Shown: positions 16,798 through 24,137 of the stretch, in pieces | How positions within the stretch are numbered: the first letter of the stretch is position 1 | How the letters are laid out: every line of letters starts with the position of its first letter | Assembly (NCBI GenBank): GCA_020426845.1 | Contig: JAGQPF010000131.1 | Location: forward strand, 1-44,301 | Direction: 5' to 3' | Source of the DNA: Planctomycetales bacterium | GTDB taxonomy: Bacteria > Planctomycetota > Planctomycetia > Pirellulales > Pirellulaceae | Length of the DNA stretch: 44,301 nt | Position numbers and translations under genes: made by a program | The notes under the pieces: model-generated | The model's database searches: none | Seen by the model: only the letters and a program-made list of their open reading frames with translations | Told to the model about the DNA's origin: nothing

Positions 16798-19173
16798 CTA
16801 AGCGTCACCAACCGCTGGCCGTGGGCGCTTGTCGCCGAAGAAGGCGAGCAACGCCGGCAGGAACACTAGATCGCCGATGAGCGCGGAGCCGATCGTCGAC
16901 ACGGCCATCGCCGCGAAGCTTCGGTGGCCCGGCATGTCGCTGGCCAGCACCGTGCCGAATCCGACCATCATGATCACGGTCGTGATTACCATCGCGGTGC
17001 CAACGCCGACGAAGGACCGGCGGATGGCGCCGGGAATATCGTTGGAGACGCCCAGTTCCTCGCGATACCGGGTCAGGAAGTGGATCGTGTCGTCGACCGC
17101 AATTCCCAAACAGACCGTGAACGAGCAGACGCTGGCAATCTCCAACGGCAATCCCAACACAACGAGCACCGTGGCCGTGACGACCAACGGAAACAGGTTC
17201 GGCACAATCGAGATCAGGCCCAATCGCAAGGAACGATAGGCGAACGCAAGCATCGCGAAGATGATCAGCGAGGCGGTGCCCAGACTTCTCGCCAAGTCGA
17301 GCACGATCTTGTAGAGGTTTCGGCCGCGCTGCACCGGCGCTCCCGCGAGTCGGAACTGGTAACCGGGGTGCTCCTGCGTCCACTGGTCGAACGTCTTCTC
17401 CAACCGCTGAAACACCGGCTCGTAGGCGGCGATGCCCAAGTCGCGGACGCGAGCGGTCACGCGGGCCTGCCGGTGCTCGTCGTCGTACCAGGATCGGCGC
17501 ACGGAGGCGGGCAACAGGTCGACGAATCCAGCTCGCTCCGTGACTTCGTCGTCGCCGGGCAGCGAGGAGAGGATGCTGAGAATCGACACGGGATGCTTCA
17601 ACAACGGCTCCTCCTCCAACAGCCGCTCGACATCCTGAATCGTCTTGAGCGCATCACCATTGCTGACGCCCGCCGGCCAATCGATTTCGACTCGCATGCG
17701 TTGGATCCCGCCCAGCGCCTCGTCGCAGTGTTGCAACGCCTGATAGGCGGGGCTGCCATTCGGCTGGTTATCCTTCATCTTGTCGTCGGCCCGCAATTGC
17801 AGCGCGACAGTCGCCAGACAGATGGTTGTCAGTATCGAGATCAGGCTGATCCAGCCCGAGCGACTCAGGATCGAGTCAATCATCGGAGTGAACCGCATCA
17901 TCGCTCGGCCAACAAGATCGCGTTCGTGACCGAGGTGGATATTCTTGGCGATCGGCAGCATGCACAACAATGGAATCAGGGTGATGACTGCGACGAAGGT
18001 CACGATCACACCCACGGCGCAGGACTTGCCGAAGGCCTGGACAAACTCGGACTCGGCCACCATCAGCGAACCGAAGCCAGCCGCCGTAGTCAATGAAGTC
18101 AGAAAACAGGCCATGCCCACGTGTCGAATCGCCGACGAAGCAGCCTCGCGCGAGGACATGCCACCGGCGCGGCGGGCTCGAATGTGCACCATCAGATGCA
18201 CGCCGTCGGCCAGCCCCACCATCGTCAGCAGCACCGGCAGCACAATGTTTGTCAGCTCGTTCGAGCGATCGTCGATCAGGTTCAACAGACCAAGGGTCCA
18301 GAAGATGCCCACTGCTGGCGCGATCGCAACAATGCTGATGGCCACCACGCCGCGAAACAGCACAATGGACACGATCGCAACCAACACGTAGGACAGTCGC
18401 TGGAACAGCTTCTGATTTCGATCGAAGGCTTCCTTGTGCGCGATGTAGAGCGGCACGAGACCGGTCATCGTGATCCGAGCGTCAAAGTTCTCCGCCTCCG
18501 CGGTGTCGCGCGCCAATTGAAGCAGGTCCGCGGAACATTGTTGGTCGTCGGGCGCAGCAATCCAGTCGAAGACGATCGCCATCAGCAGCGTGCGACCGTC
18601 GTCCGAGACCAGTTGTCCGCGAATGAGCGGATGTTGAAGCACCTCCTCGCGAGCGAGATCGAAGCCTTCCTGTGTCGAGTCCTCGGGTGGCAGCAGATTC
18701 TCCCTTAACCCGAAGACGTTCAGCGTGGGGATCGTGTCCAGCCAGATGACTTCGTCGACATAGGACAGATCCTCCAACGCCGCTGCGATCTTCCTCAGCG
18801 ACTCGGTGCCGTGAGGCGTGAACGCCTCGTCGGTTTCAAACACCAACAATGCGTGCGGATCGGGGCCGCGCGACAGCTTGAACTCGCCGCCCGCCTGATC
18901 GGGTCGCTGTTGGTCGTCGGCCGACTGCGATTGGGATGCTTGGGATCCCGCCGACTTGGACTTGGAGTCGCCCTTGTTCGTGGCGCTCGGGCGCGCGGCG
19001 TCGCTCCCTTGGCTATAACGGTTGCGAGCTGACTCGACGACCATCCGGTTGCCCGGGGGAGGCTGGTACAGGTGACCGTACAACGCCAGGGCCGTGATCG
19101 CGCACAGCAACAGCGTGGTGGCCCACCAGTATCGCGTGATCAGGTCGGTGTAGTGGGTGGACTCCTGCTTCAC
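16798..19173 (-). CDS. MMPL/RND-family exporter
   Basis: 791 residues, GTG start at 19173 overlapping the stop of the redoxin gene by four bases. Layout: first helix (about 14-33), a low-complexity Ser/Gln/Lys stretch (about 52-95), a large extracytoplasmic domain, helices 2-6 (about 265-430), helix 7 (about 450-470), a second extracytoplasmic domain and helices 8-12 (about 640-785). Repeated halves with the motifs VLPVLLTMVGLADGVHLMVHI and SVCSFTVCLGIAVDDTIHFLTRY are typical of the RND/MMPL group; the Asp pair in GIAVDDTIHF is the usual proton-relay position. Such transporters export lipids, hopanoids or small hydrophobic compounds. The substrate is unknown. Coupling to a redox enzyme suggests the transported compound or its carrier is processed by it, which is inference. 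Confidence 0.9.
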   Translation of the reverse strand: MKQESTHYTDLITRYWWATTLLLCAITALALYGHLYQPPPGNRMVVESARNRYSQGSDAARPSATNKGDSKSKSAGSQASQSQSADDQQRPDQAGGEFKLSRGPDPHALLVFETDEAFTPHGTESLRKIAAALEDLSYVDEVIWLDTIPTLNVFGLRENLLPPEDSTQEGFDLAREEVLQHPLIRGQLVSDDGRTLLMAIVFDWIAAPDDQQCSADLLQLARDTAEAENFDARITMTGLVPLYIAHKEAFDRNQKLFQRLSYVLVAIVSIVLFRGVVAISIVAIAPAVGIFWTLGLLNLIDDRSNELTNIVLPVLLTMVGLADGVHLMVHIRARRAGGMSSREAASSAIRHVGMACFLTSLTTAAGFGSLMVAESEFVQAFGKSCAVGVIVTFVAVITLIPLLCMLPIAKNIHLGHERDLVGRAMMRFTPMIDSILSRSGWISLISILTTICLATVALQLRADDKMKDNQPNGSPAYQALQHCDEALGGIQRMRVEIDWPAGVSNGDALKTIQDVERLLEEEPLLKHPVSILSILSSLPGDDEVTERAGFVDLLPASVRRSWYDDEHRQARVTARVRDLGIAAYEPVFQRLEKTFDQWTQEHPGYQFRLAGAPVQRGRNLYKIVLDLARSLGTASLIIFAMLAFAYRSLRLGLISIVPNLFPLVVTATVLVVLGLPLEIASVCSFTVCLGIAVDDTIHFLTRYREELGVSNDIPGAIRRSFVGVGTAMVITTVIMMVGFGTVLASDMPGHRSFAAMAVSTIGSALIGDLVFLPALLAFFGDKRPRPAVGDA

Positions 19174-21173
19174 CGTCGATCCCTGTCTCGGCGCTCGCGC
19201 TCCGTTTGAAGTGCGTGCTGCAACGCCTCTTCTCGCGTGATCTTGCCGTCGCGATTCTCGTCCAGTTTATTAAAAGCAAAGACCAGGAAGGCGTTGGCCT
19301 GCCGTGTCTCGCTCTTGGCAATCGCTTGGTCGCCGTTAGCGTCCCAACGTTTCATCATTTCATCGACCGATTGTTCGGCGCGGCGTCGTTGTTGCGGCGT
19401 CAGTGGTCGAGCGACGTAGAGCGACTCCAGATCGCCAACCGGCACCGCCACTTCGAAGAAGGCGATCATCATCTCTTCCCACGTTTGGTCGCCCCAACGA
19501 ACGGTGATGTTCGCGTCCGGGTTGACGAGATTGTCCTCCGAATTGTCGAAGATCCCTCGGCACTCGAGTTTGACGTCGCGAAGCGGCAGCGGGTCGGCCA
19601 GCCGATAGGCGTGCTGCCAATTGAAGTCGTAATGAGGCACGTCCAGCAGCACTTTGGACTTGCCCTCGCGCGGCTTGGAGGTGACTTGAAACTGAGTTCC
19701 GCGCACGTGCATATGCGGGGCGATCGCCAACAACCGCCCCGTCGCCGGCGCTCGGCTCAGCGTGGCGTGCACCGGAAAGTCGGCCGCATGCGGGGGAATC
19801 TGGAACTGGTTGTTGATCGCCATCAAGGTGATCACTTCCTCCTGCACGGCGTTGGGATCGGCATACACCACTCCCACCTTCGTCAGATCCTCTTGGGGCG
19901 AGCCCGCCACGGTGTAATGCATCTGGAAAATGAACTTGGAGCCCGCCGGCACACGCCGAGCCATGCCTCGAGGCAATTGCATCGTGTTCTGTCCGGGCAC
20001 ATAGGCGGTCAGCCAGCCTAGCCCGCGCTGATCGACGCCGTCAGGTGGCCGCACAAACACGATCGCGTGGTGGACGACGCGACGGTTGCCGGGCACGATC
20101 TCCGCCGCCTGGATCCATTTGTCTTCGGTGAACCCCGGGTCGACGATGTAGTACTGATACTCCACCGTTCCCTGGGAGGGCACTTGGAAGGGCCGGTCTC
20201 GCATTGAAAACACGTCGTCCGGCTCGCGTCCCAGGCGCCACGACACATCGGGAAACACGGGAGTCGGAGGGACTTGGGCCGAATCGCCCAGCGGCGCGCC
20301 GGCGTTCAGCCAATCATAGACGAGCCGCTTCTCCTCGTCGGTCATCTCGCGGGCGTTGAGAAACTCGCCGTGCTCGGTGCTGGCGTGCCAGGGCGGCATG
20401 CGGCCGTCGGCAATCACCTCCGCAATCGTCTCCGCCCAGGCGGCGACGTCGTCGTACTCCGTGAGCGTGAACGGAGCAATTTCGCCGGACCGGTGACACT
20501 CGATGCAGTGCTTCTGCATGATCGCCGCGATGTGACTGCTATAGGTCACTTTCGCCTCCGGGTCCGGCTTGCGAATGCGACCGATGTGGCAACCCACCGC
20601 AACCGTGCTGGCAGGAAGCTCGCGCCCCGCCAGCAGGGCGGAAATGGCGTCCCGCAGCTCGTGCGAAGTCGGCGCCTCGCGGACGTAACCGACTCCGTAC
20701 TGGTCATCCACTCGGCCCCGATAGCGAATCCGTCGCTCCGCATCCAGAAGAAAAACCTCCGGAGTCCGGATGGCGCCGAAGGAGTCAGCCACCTGAGCGC
20801 CGCGGTCCCTGACCAACGGAAAGCCGATCTCATGAATTCGCACATAGGCGGCCATCTCGGCGATCGAGTCCTGCGCGTTGGAGTTCACACCCAAGAACGC
20901 GACTTTGCTGCCGAGCTCTCGGTGCAGCGCCGACAACCGGGGGCCGTAAAGTTTGGCGAGCGGACATTCGGTGCCCAGGAACGCGATCACGACGGGCCCG
21001 TCCAAATCGGACAGGCGATGCGTCGCTCCCGCGACGTCCTGCAATTCAAAATCCGGGATCGGGTCAGGGGACAATGCGGGGACTGCCTCCGGTCGCTGAG
21101 CCCAAACGGGCAGGGCCATCAGCACGAGTGCCGCGGTGCAGTGGAGCGACCGCCAAAAGGAGCAGTTTTGCAT
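19170..21173 (-). CDS. Redoxin - monohaem cytochrome - copper monooxygenase-like - EF-hand fusion protein
   Basis: 667 residues from ATG 21173; a TTG start 12 codons upstream is less likely. Signal peptide about 1-25. About 38-190: AhpC/TSA-type redoxin fold with a single Cys in FLGTECPLA. Cys223-xx-Cys226-His227 (HCIECH) is a c-type haem site, with MPPWH near 259 as the possible Met ligand region. About 300-590 resembles type II copper, ascorbate-dependent monooxygenases (PHM/DBM): all ligand motifs are seen, HH (368-369), QMHY (His419), HMH (487 and 489) and EEMM (568-569). Two EF-hands end the protein (611-622, 638-649). Probably periplasmic, hydroxylating or oxidising an unknown substrate with electrons delivered in the same chain. 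It overlaps the MMPL exporter by GTGA. Confidence 0.85.
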   Translation of the reverse strand: MQNCSFWRSLHCTAALVLMALPVWAQRPEAVPALSPDPIPDFELQDVAGATHRLSDLDGPVVIAFLGTECPLAKLYGPRLSALHRELGSKVAFLGVNSNAQDSIAEMAAYVRIHEIGFPLVRDRGAQVADSFGAIRTPEVFLLDAERRIRYRGRVDDQYGVGYVREAPTSHELRDAISALLAGRELPASTVAVGCHIGRIRKPDPEAKVTYSSHIAAIMQKHCIECHRSGEIAPFTLTEYDDVAAWAETIAEVIADGRMPPWHASTEHGEFLNAREMTDEEKRLVYDWLNAGAPLGDSAQVPPTPVFPDVSWRLGREPDDVFSMRDRPFQVPSQGTVEYQYYIVDPGFTEDKWIQAAEIVPGNRRVVHHAIVFVRPPDGVDQRGLGWLTAYVPGQNTMQLPRGMARRVPAGSKFIFQMHYTVAGSPQEDLTKVGVVYADPNAVQEEVITLMAINNQFQIPPHAADFPVHATLSRAPATGRLLAIAPHMHVRGTQFQVTSKPREGKSKVLLDVPHYDFNWQHAYRLADPLPLRDVKLECRGIFDNSEDNLVNPDANITVRWGDQTWEEMMIAFFEVAVPVGDLESLYVARPLTPQQRRRAEQSVDEMMKRWDANGDQAIAKSETRQANAFLVFAFNKLDENRDGKITREEALQHALQTERERRDRDRR

Positions 21174-21676
21174 GGGCCTATCCGGACATAGCGAATGACA
21201 CAGAAACAACCGAGCTGCGCGAGGCAGGTGCCTTGGCCCGGGGAAGGCCCCGGCATGGGGAATACCCCGCCCGCCCCGTCATTGTTGCCAAGGCGCCGAA
21301 ATTAGGCGAGGCCGGGCATGAAAGCCGACTTCTTCACCGCAAAACGTGTGTGAAGATCACACGTTGTGGTTTGGGGGCGCAGGTTGCAGGCTGGCAGCCT
21401 GCACTACGTCAATTCCGTAGGACGGACTTCCAGTCCGTCTTGCTACCAGGAAGTTCTCGACGGACTGGAAGTCGTCCTACCAATGCCACAACCGTTCTGG
21501 TGCGCGATTGCGTAATTTTGAACGAATTCCCCAAAACACGACGACGCACACAAAGCCCTCGCAGGCTCCGTAGGGCGTCAATGTTTGCATTCACGATTGG
21601 GCTGTGGTATGTTCACATTCGCTTTTCCCACGGGGAACTCATCAAACCTTCCCTCGGCAACAACGTTGCGCGGAAA
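21174..21676. other. Left part of the 974-bp divergent gap, with REP-like palindromes
   Basis: No gene is supported. It contains a family B copy (21379-21407) and two family A copies in opposite orientation (21418-21439 with a GTAG head, and a decayed one at 21459-21480). The promoter of the redoxin gene should lie near 21174-21350. The short ORFs here only translate the repeats. Confidence 0.6.
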
Positions 21677-21849
21677 AGCAGGAACTGGGAACCGGCAAGA
21701 GAAGCCGGAACAGAGCACCGGCAAGAGAAGCCGGAATCGAGAAGGGCACCGGGCCCAATCGCGGCCCGAAGAGTTCCGCTCAAAAGCGGATTGAAGGCAA
21801 CCTCCCTACCGAACGCGCTTTCCAAGGGCGTTTCGGCGCGAGGGAGTTG
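21677..21849 (+). ncRNA. Candidate structured RNA: multibranched element plus long hairpin
   Basis: By-eye fold. A closing stem pairs 21677-21686 (AGC-A-GGAACT, one bulged A) with 21772-21780. Inside are three hairpins: CCGGC/GCCGG with loop AAGAGAA at 21692-21708, an identical one at 21718-21734, and CGGGCC/GGCCCG at 21750-21768. Then 21798-21849 forms a long hairpin: CAA-C-CTCCCT pairs with AGGGAGTTG and, inside, CCGAACGC pairs with GCGTTTCGG, each with one bulge. The strand of 21775-21780 can instead pair with 21785-21790 (TCCGCT/AGCGGA, loop CAAA), competing with the closing stem. It sits about 300 bases before the pseudopilin start, on the same strand; it may be a leader element, a free RNA or a mobile palindromic unit. 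No homology evidence was available. Confidence 0.4.
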
Positions 21850-22147
21850 TGCGCAATTGTTCGCCCCATCATCCCATCAATCTCAGCGACCAAGCGATTT
21901 GCCGTAGACACCGGTAGCTGAAGGTCGAGTTGCGCTCCGTTGTTTCCACCTGCTTCGCCGACCCCATCAATTCACTACGCGTCACACGGCCAAACTCGAA
22001 ACCTATTTTTACAAGTATCAAAAACGCGGCAGAAATGAACAATCTACAAGATTTTTGACGTTTTTTCTCTGCTCCACGGACCGCTTCTGGCCGTGGGTTC
22101 ACCGATCTTCAATTCGTTCTTTTCCCCATCCTGTCGGAGTCCTCATC
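21850..22147 (+). promoter_or_regulatory. Leader and AT-rich stretch before the pseudopilin gene
   Basis: About 21996-22072 is much richer in A and T than its surroundings and is the best place for a promoter. A hairpin CCACGG / CCGTGG (22074-22079 and 22091-22096, loop 11) lies about 50 bases before the start codon. TCGGAG at 22134-22139 is the likely ribosome binding site of the gene at 22148. No clear -35/-10 pair can be assigned. Confidence 0.45.
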
Positions 22148-23197
22148 ATGTCTCGTTCAAGTCGAACCCGCACCGGGTTCACGCTGGTGGAACTTCTGGT
22201 CGTAATCGCGATCATCGGTGTGCTCGTAGCCCTGCTGCTTCCTGCCGTTCAGGCCGCACGGGAGGCTGCCCGTCGCATGCAGTGCAGCAACAACCTCAAG
22301 CAGCAGGCCTTGGCCTGCCACACCTATCACGACACCTTCAAAAAGTTCCCGCCGAACCACATCTTCTCCGGCTCGACGCCCGCCGCCTCGGCCAACACCG
22401 AGGGCTGGGGGTGGCAAGTGCTGATCCTGCCGTTCATCGAACAACAGGGCATGTACGACCAATTGAACGCCAGCTCCATCTCGCTCGTGGACCTGCTGCG
22501 AAGAGGCACCACGACGATGACGCCGCAGCAGGCGGTGGAACTGATGCAGACGCCGATCCCGGGATATATCTGCCCGAGCGACTCGAACAAATTCGGGCCG
22601 CTCACCCACACGGCTCGGCACTTCGGCGGCGGCGTGGGCACGGCTGCATCCGGCCTGGGCAACTGGCGGCCCTCGGCCTCCAACTACATGTCCTCGCGAG
22701 GCATGCGCAACAACAACCAGACCAACCAAGACAATGACACGCACGGCATGTTCATGGGCATCCTGTCGGTCGGCATGAAGGACGTGGTGGATGGCACGTC
22801 GAACACATTCCTGATCGGCGAGCGCGACACGCTATTGTGCCGCGGCGGCACCTGGATCGGCGTTCGCAACCCGCGAGGCAACGGCACGCGAGGCTTCTAC
22901 TACAACACGGCGAATGCTCGCGTGGCGTTGAATGCCCCCGACCCGCCGTACGCTTGGAACAGCCGACAAGGTTGCTCGGAAGGTTTCTCGAGCCTGCATC
23001 CGGCCGGTGCAATGTTCGCCTTGGCCGACGCGTCGTGCACTTTTATCAGCGACATGGTGGAGCGACGGCCCTGCACGCTCAACGGCCGCAACTGTTACGA
23101 CATCTTCAACCCCGGCGACGTTCGCTGGGAGCCGGTCTACGGCGTCTACGAGCGACTCTCCCGCCGCAACGACGGCTTCCCCGTTTCGATCCCGTAA
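22148..23197 (+). CDS. DUF1559 protein with type IV pilin-like N terminus
   Basis: 349 residues from ATG 22148. The N terminus TRTGFTLVELLVVIAIIGVL is a textbook prepilin signal: basic leader, cleavage after Gly10, Glu at +5 and a hydrophobic helix that anchors the protein and packs in a pseudopilus. The DUF1559 body follows, with AAREAARRMQCSNNLKQ, GWGWQVLILPFIEQQ, a DVVDGTSNTFLIGE motif and the C-terminal GAMFALADASCTFIS motif (the usual 'H-x9-DG' region is slightly divergent here). The family is greatly expanded in planctomycetes and is processed by prepilin peptidase; individual roles are unknown. The next gene encodes a small lipoprotein, a frequent pairing in these bacteria. The gene is flanked on both sides by strongly structured non-coding sequence. 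Confidence 0.93.
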   Translation: MSRSSRTRTGFTLVELLVVIAIIGVLVALLLPAVQAAREAARRMQCSNNLKQQALACHTYHDTFKKFPPNHIFSGSTPAASANTEGWGWQVLILPFIEQQGMYDQLNASSISLVDLLRRGTTTMTPQQAVELMQTPIPGYICPSDSNKFGPLTHTARHFGGGVGTAASGLGNWRPSASNYMSSRGMRNNNQTNQDNDTHGMFMGILSVGMKDVVDGTSNTFLIGERDTLLCRGGTWIGVRNPRGNGTRGFYYNTANARVALNAPDPPYAWNSRQGCSEGFSSLHPAGAMFALADASCTFISDMVERRPCTLNGRNCYDIFNPGDVRWEPVYGVYERLSRRNDGFPVSIP

Positions 23198-23204
23198 CGG
23201 CAGA

Positions 23205-23219
23205 CGCCGCTTTGCGGCG
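23205..23219 (+). promoter_or_regulatory. Intercistronic stem-loop I
   Basis: CGCCGC, loop TTT, GCGGCG, starting eight bases after the pseudopilin stop. A compact stem at the 3' end of the coding sequence; it may protect the upstream mRNA from 3' exonucleases. Confidence 0.5.
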
Positions 23220-23236
23220 AACCTCGCAGCGTTCCT

Positions 23237-23274
23237 ACGGCGGGCGCGCCCGCGCTCGCGCCCGCCGTTTCTCT
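23237..23274 (+). terminator. Intercistronic stem-loop II, probable leaky terminator
   Basis: Perfect 12-bp stem ACGGCGGGCGCG / CGCGCCCGCCGT (23237-23248 and 23257-23268) with an 8-base loop, followed by a broken T-run TTCTCT. The stem is very stable but the U-tract is weak, so partial read-through into the lipoprotein gene is likely. Confidence 0.6.
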
Positions 23275-23280
23275 ACAACG

Positions 23281-23366
23281 CATTTCAAAAACTTCCCGAT
23301 CGGCAATCGGGTTGAAAAACCAGCAGAAAAGCTGCCTTCGATTGCGCCAGGGAAGATTTTGAAATG
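23281..23366 (+). ncRNA. Intercistronic element III: long stem enclosing a branched fold
   Basis: Outer arms 23281-23297 and 23350-23366 pair over 17 positions with a single A-A mismatch (CATTTCAAAA-A-CTTCCC against its complement). Inside, GCAATCG (23303-23309) pairs with CGATTGC (23339-23345). Inside that are GGTT/AACC closing a GAAA tetraloop (23310-23321) and AGC/GCT (23322-23333), giving a three-way junction. This is too ordered to be a plain spacer; it could be a processed RNA, an mRNA stabiliser, or a small palindromic mobile unit. The fold was made by eye and there is no known family match. Confidence 0.45.
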
Positions 23367-23411
23367 TCCTCGAACAACAACTCGCGATGGCCTAACAAGA
23401 GATCCCAAGGG

Positions 23412-23448
23412 ACTCCTGCCATTGCCATGCATCCAATGCACCAGGAGT
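23412..23448 (+). promoter_or_regulatory. Stem-loop IV covering the lipoprotein Shine-Dalgarno
   Basis: ACTCCTG (23412-23418) is perfectly complementary to CAGGAGT (23442-23448), which contains the ribosome binding site of the gene starting at 23459. Inside, CATTG (23420-23424) pairs with CAATG (23434-23438). Closed, the hairpin would hide the site and lower translation of the lipoprotein. No competing anti-hairpin strand was found, so a switch mechanism is only a possibility. Confidence 0.55.
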
Positions 23449-23458
23449 GACCAAACGA

Positions 23459-23887
23459 ATGACAACCAAGCCATTGCTCCAACTTTGCGGAGTTGGGGCC
23501 TTGCTGCTGCTGACGGGCTGCGGTGGCGGCGACCTCGGGCAAGTGACCGGCACCATCACGCTCGACAATCAACCGCTCGCTGACGCGACGGTCCAGTTTG
23601 AACCAATCCAGGGTGGTCGCTGGTCCGCCGCACGCACTGACGCGTCCGGCAAGTACGAACTCGTCTACACTCGACAACAAATGGGCGCCGAATTCGGCGA
23701 ACACTTGGTCAAGATCACCACGGCACAGGAGCTTGTGGACGGCGACAACGTGACGGAAGTGGCAGAGCGTGTGCCTGCGAAATACAACGCGAGCAGCGAA
23801 TTGCGGGCCACCGTGAAAGAAGGCAAACAGGTGATCGACTTCCCACTCGATTCCCAAGGCGAGATCGCCACCAACCCCGAAGGTTAG
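23459..23887 (+). CDS. Small lipoprotein with carboxypeptidase-regulatory-like (transthyretin-fold) domain
   Basis: 142 residues from ATG 23459, with AGGAG 10 bases upstream; GTG 23447 is possible but would overlap the Shine-Dalgarno. A lipoprotein signal ends in LLLLTGC (Cys21), so the mature protein is lipid-anchored. The domain VTGTITLDNQPLADATVQFEPIQ...TDASGKYEL is the typical Gly/Asn-rich turn pattern of carboxypeptidase-regulatory-like domains, a 7-strand sandwich. In planctomycetes such lipoproteins commonly follow DUF1559 genes; a joint role at the cell surface is inferred from that pairing alone. Expression appears to be set by the structured spacer upstream, and the unit is closed by a strong terminator at 23975-24015. 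Confidence 0.85.
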   Translation: MTTKPLLQLCGVGALLLLTGCGGGDLGQVTGTITLDNQPLADATVQFEPIQGGRWSAARTDASGKYELVYTRQQMGAEFGEHLVKITTAQELVDGDNVTEVAERVPAKYNASSELRATVKEGKQVIDFPLDSQGEIATNPEG

Positions 23888-23974
23888 CGCAAGGTCAACA
23901 CACCTCGTCGGCCGACTTTCGACGCGGGTTGCCAGGCGAATTCAAGCAACCCCGGCACTCAACAACTCCACAAT

Positions 23975-24015
23975 CGAGGTGCATCGAGTTCACACGATGC
24001 ACCTCGTTCTTTTTT
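23975..24015 (+). terminator. Strong intrinsic terminator after the lipoprotein gene
   Basis: Perfect 12-bp stem CGAGGTGCATCG / CGATGCACCTCG (23975-23986 and 23995-24006), 8-base loop, followed by TTCTTTTTT. It ends the pseudopilin-lipoprotein transcript. It lies inside a longer open frame of the next gene, which supports the later start at 24138 for that gene. Confidence 0.93.
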
Positions 24016-24137
24016 GCGCGCTGCACCATCCCGACGCAGCTCTGCAAGCAATGGGACGGGGTGCTATCATCGACGGACTCGGCCTGTGGCCCGTGAGTTG
24101 CAACTTGTCCCCTTCCAATTGCGCGGTAGACGACTCC

